5,845 nucleotides of DNA from NCBI GenBank assembly GCA_021768985.1, contig JAETTR010000087.1, positions 1-5,845 on the forward strand. The letters run 5' to 3'. How positions within the stretch are numbered: the first letter of the stretch is position 1; every line of letters begins with the position of its first letter. The position numbers and the translations under genes are program-made. The notes beneath the pieces were generated by a model, which did not search any database, was not told the DNA's origin, and worked only from the letters and a program-made list of their open reading frames with translations. Of this stretch, positions 5,006-5,845 are shown piece by piece. Source of the DNA: Bacillota bacterium (GTDB taxonomy: Bacteria > Bacillota > Clostridia > Christensenellales > Borkfalkiaceae).

Positions 5006-5845
5006 TTACAGAAGCGCCGCCGTTTCCCGCGCGATCACGAGTTCCTCGTTCGTGGGGATTACGAGAATGCGCACCTTCGAGCCCGTAACCGAAATATCGT
5101 GAATCTTGCCGTCGTTGCGGTAATCGTTCTTCTTTTCGTCGAGCTCGATCCCGAACGCTTCCAGACCCGAAACGACGTCCTTTCTGACCGAGGGGGTATT
5201 CTCGCCCACGCCCGCCGTGAATACGATGCAATCGAGTCCGCCGAGCGCCGCCATGTACGCGCCCACGTATTTCTTGCAGGCGTAGCCGAACATTTTCAGC
5301 GCGAGATCGGCGCGGTAGTTCCCTTCCTTGCTCGCCGCCGTCAAATCGCGGAAGTCGGACGACACGCCCGAAACGCCCGCCATGCCGCACTTCTTGTTGA
5401 GATAGGTAAGCCCCTCCTGCATCGTCATGCCCTTTTTGCGGCACAGAAACTCGATCGCCGCCACGTCGATATCCCCGCTGCGCGTGCCCATGGGCACGCC
5501 CGCAAGCGGCGTAAAGCCCATGGAGGTGTCGATGCATTTTCCGCCGTCCACCGCCGAAATGGAGGAACCGTTCCCCAAGTGGCAGGTTACGATTTTCAGC
5601 TCTTCGGGTTTCTTGCCGAGAAACCTCGCCGCTTCGCCCGCAACGAACTTGTGCGAGGTGCCGTGCGCGCCGTACTTGCGCACCTTGTAAGCCTTATAGT
5701 CGTCGTAATCGATTGCGTACAGATGCGCGTAATCGGGCATCGTCGCGTGGAAGGAAGTATCGAACACGAGCGCCATTTTCTTGTTCGGCATGACGGCGCG
5801 GCAGGCGTTGATGCCGAGGATCGCCGCGGGGTTGTGCAGGGGCGC
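5006..5845 (-). CDS. ackA: acetate kinase, partial (N-terminal ~120 residues outside the window)
   Basis: The C-terminal 279 residues of an enzyme usually about 400 long; the frame stays open to the right edge. It interconverts acetate + ATP and acetyl phosphate + ADP, in fermenters mainly making ATP from acetyl phosphate supplied by Pta. Seen from the edge: APLHNP, VFDTSFHATMP (catalytic Asp), YGAHGTSHKFV (active-site His), HLGNGSSISAV (phosphate loop), DTSMGFTPLAGVPMGTRSGDID (catalytic Arg), FTAGVGENTPSVR (adenosine loop) and IPTNEELVIA (metal-binding Glu). All catalytic residues visible are intact. GDID is followed by V where P is common, a minor difference. The stop at 5006 is 87 nt from yceD with no terminator between, so readthrough into yceD-rpmF is plausible besides the internal promoters. 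No pta is in view. Confidence 0.97.
   Translation of the reverse strand, partial: APLHNPAAILGINACRAVMPNKKMALVFDTSFHATMPDYAHLYAIDYDDYKAYKVRKYGAHGTSHKFVAGEAARFLGKKPEELKIVTCHLGNGSSISAVDGGKCIDTSMGFTPLAGVPMGTRSGDIDVAAIEFLCRKKGMTMQEGLTYLNKKCGMAGVSGVSSDFRDLTAASKEGNYRADLALKMFGYACKKYVGAYMAALGGLDCIVFTAGVGENTPSVRKDVVSGLEAFGIELDEKKNDYRNDGKIHDISVTGSKVRILVIPTNEELVIARETAALL

Noticed and set aside
5640..5680. Ala in place of Phe before the active-site His of acetate kinase (YGAHGTSH), as a sign of altered acyl specificity
   Set aside because: The archaeal Methanosarcina enzyme has Phe in its acetate pocket, but from memory E. coli AckA also has YGAHGTSH, so this is a common natural variant.

Overview
The window looks like an ordinary core-genome segment of a strictly anaerobic Firmicute, probably an uncultured gut-type member of the Clostridia. 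The basis is inference from: near-consensus sigma-A-type promoters, purine-rich Shine-Dalgarno sites, a zinc-ribbon (C+) L32 protein, the ackA-yceD-rpmF gene order, and a flavin reductase-rubredoxin fusion typical of anaerobes. Genes are moderately GC-rich and the spacers are short and AT-rich. I cannot place it more finely. I see no mobile element, CRISPR array, tRNA, rRNA or clear horizontally acquired island.

Left part (1-2625, all minus strand). Reading leftward: a small hypothetical lipoprotein gene, a stand-alone RecD/Dda-like SF1B helicase, dut (dUTPase) and the 5' part of trmB (tRNA m7G46 methyltransferase, running off the left edge). dut and trmB overlap as TGATG and form one unit behind a consensus promoter. 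The helicase has its own extended -10 promoter, placed so that the predicted transcript begins on the A of the start codon.

Middle (2637-3556). The only plus-strand gene is a glutamate 5-kinase-like (ProB-like) amino acid kinase with its own promoter. It ends at a hairpin shared with the convergent gene.

Right part (3555-5845, all minus strand). From the right edge leftward: ackA (acetate kinase, 5' end missing), yceD (DUF177) and rpmF (ribosomal protein L32), closed by a strong terminator. Immediately after it begins the promoter of a monocistronic high-molecular-weight rubredoxin (flavin reductase + rubredoxin). The ackA product makes ATP from acetyl phosphate, YceD/L32 belong to 50S biogenesis, and the rubredoxin fusion probably feeds electrons to an oxygen- or NO-reducing flavodiiron protein encoded elsewhere.

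The most unusual feature is not a gene but the expression layout. Five of the promoters I can place predict very short 5' leaders (about 0, 5, 13, 17 and 24 nt). The two shortest lie before genes with no visible Shine-Dalgarno sequence, which suggests leaderless translation. I found no convincing new multi-gene system.
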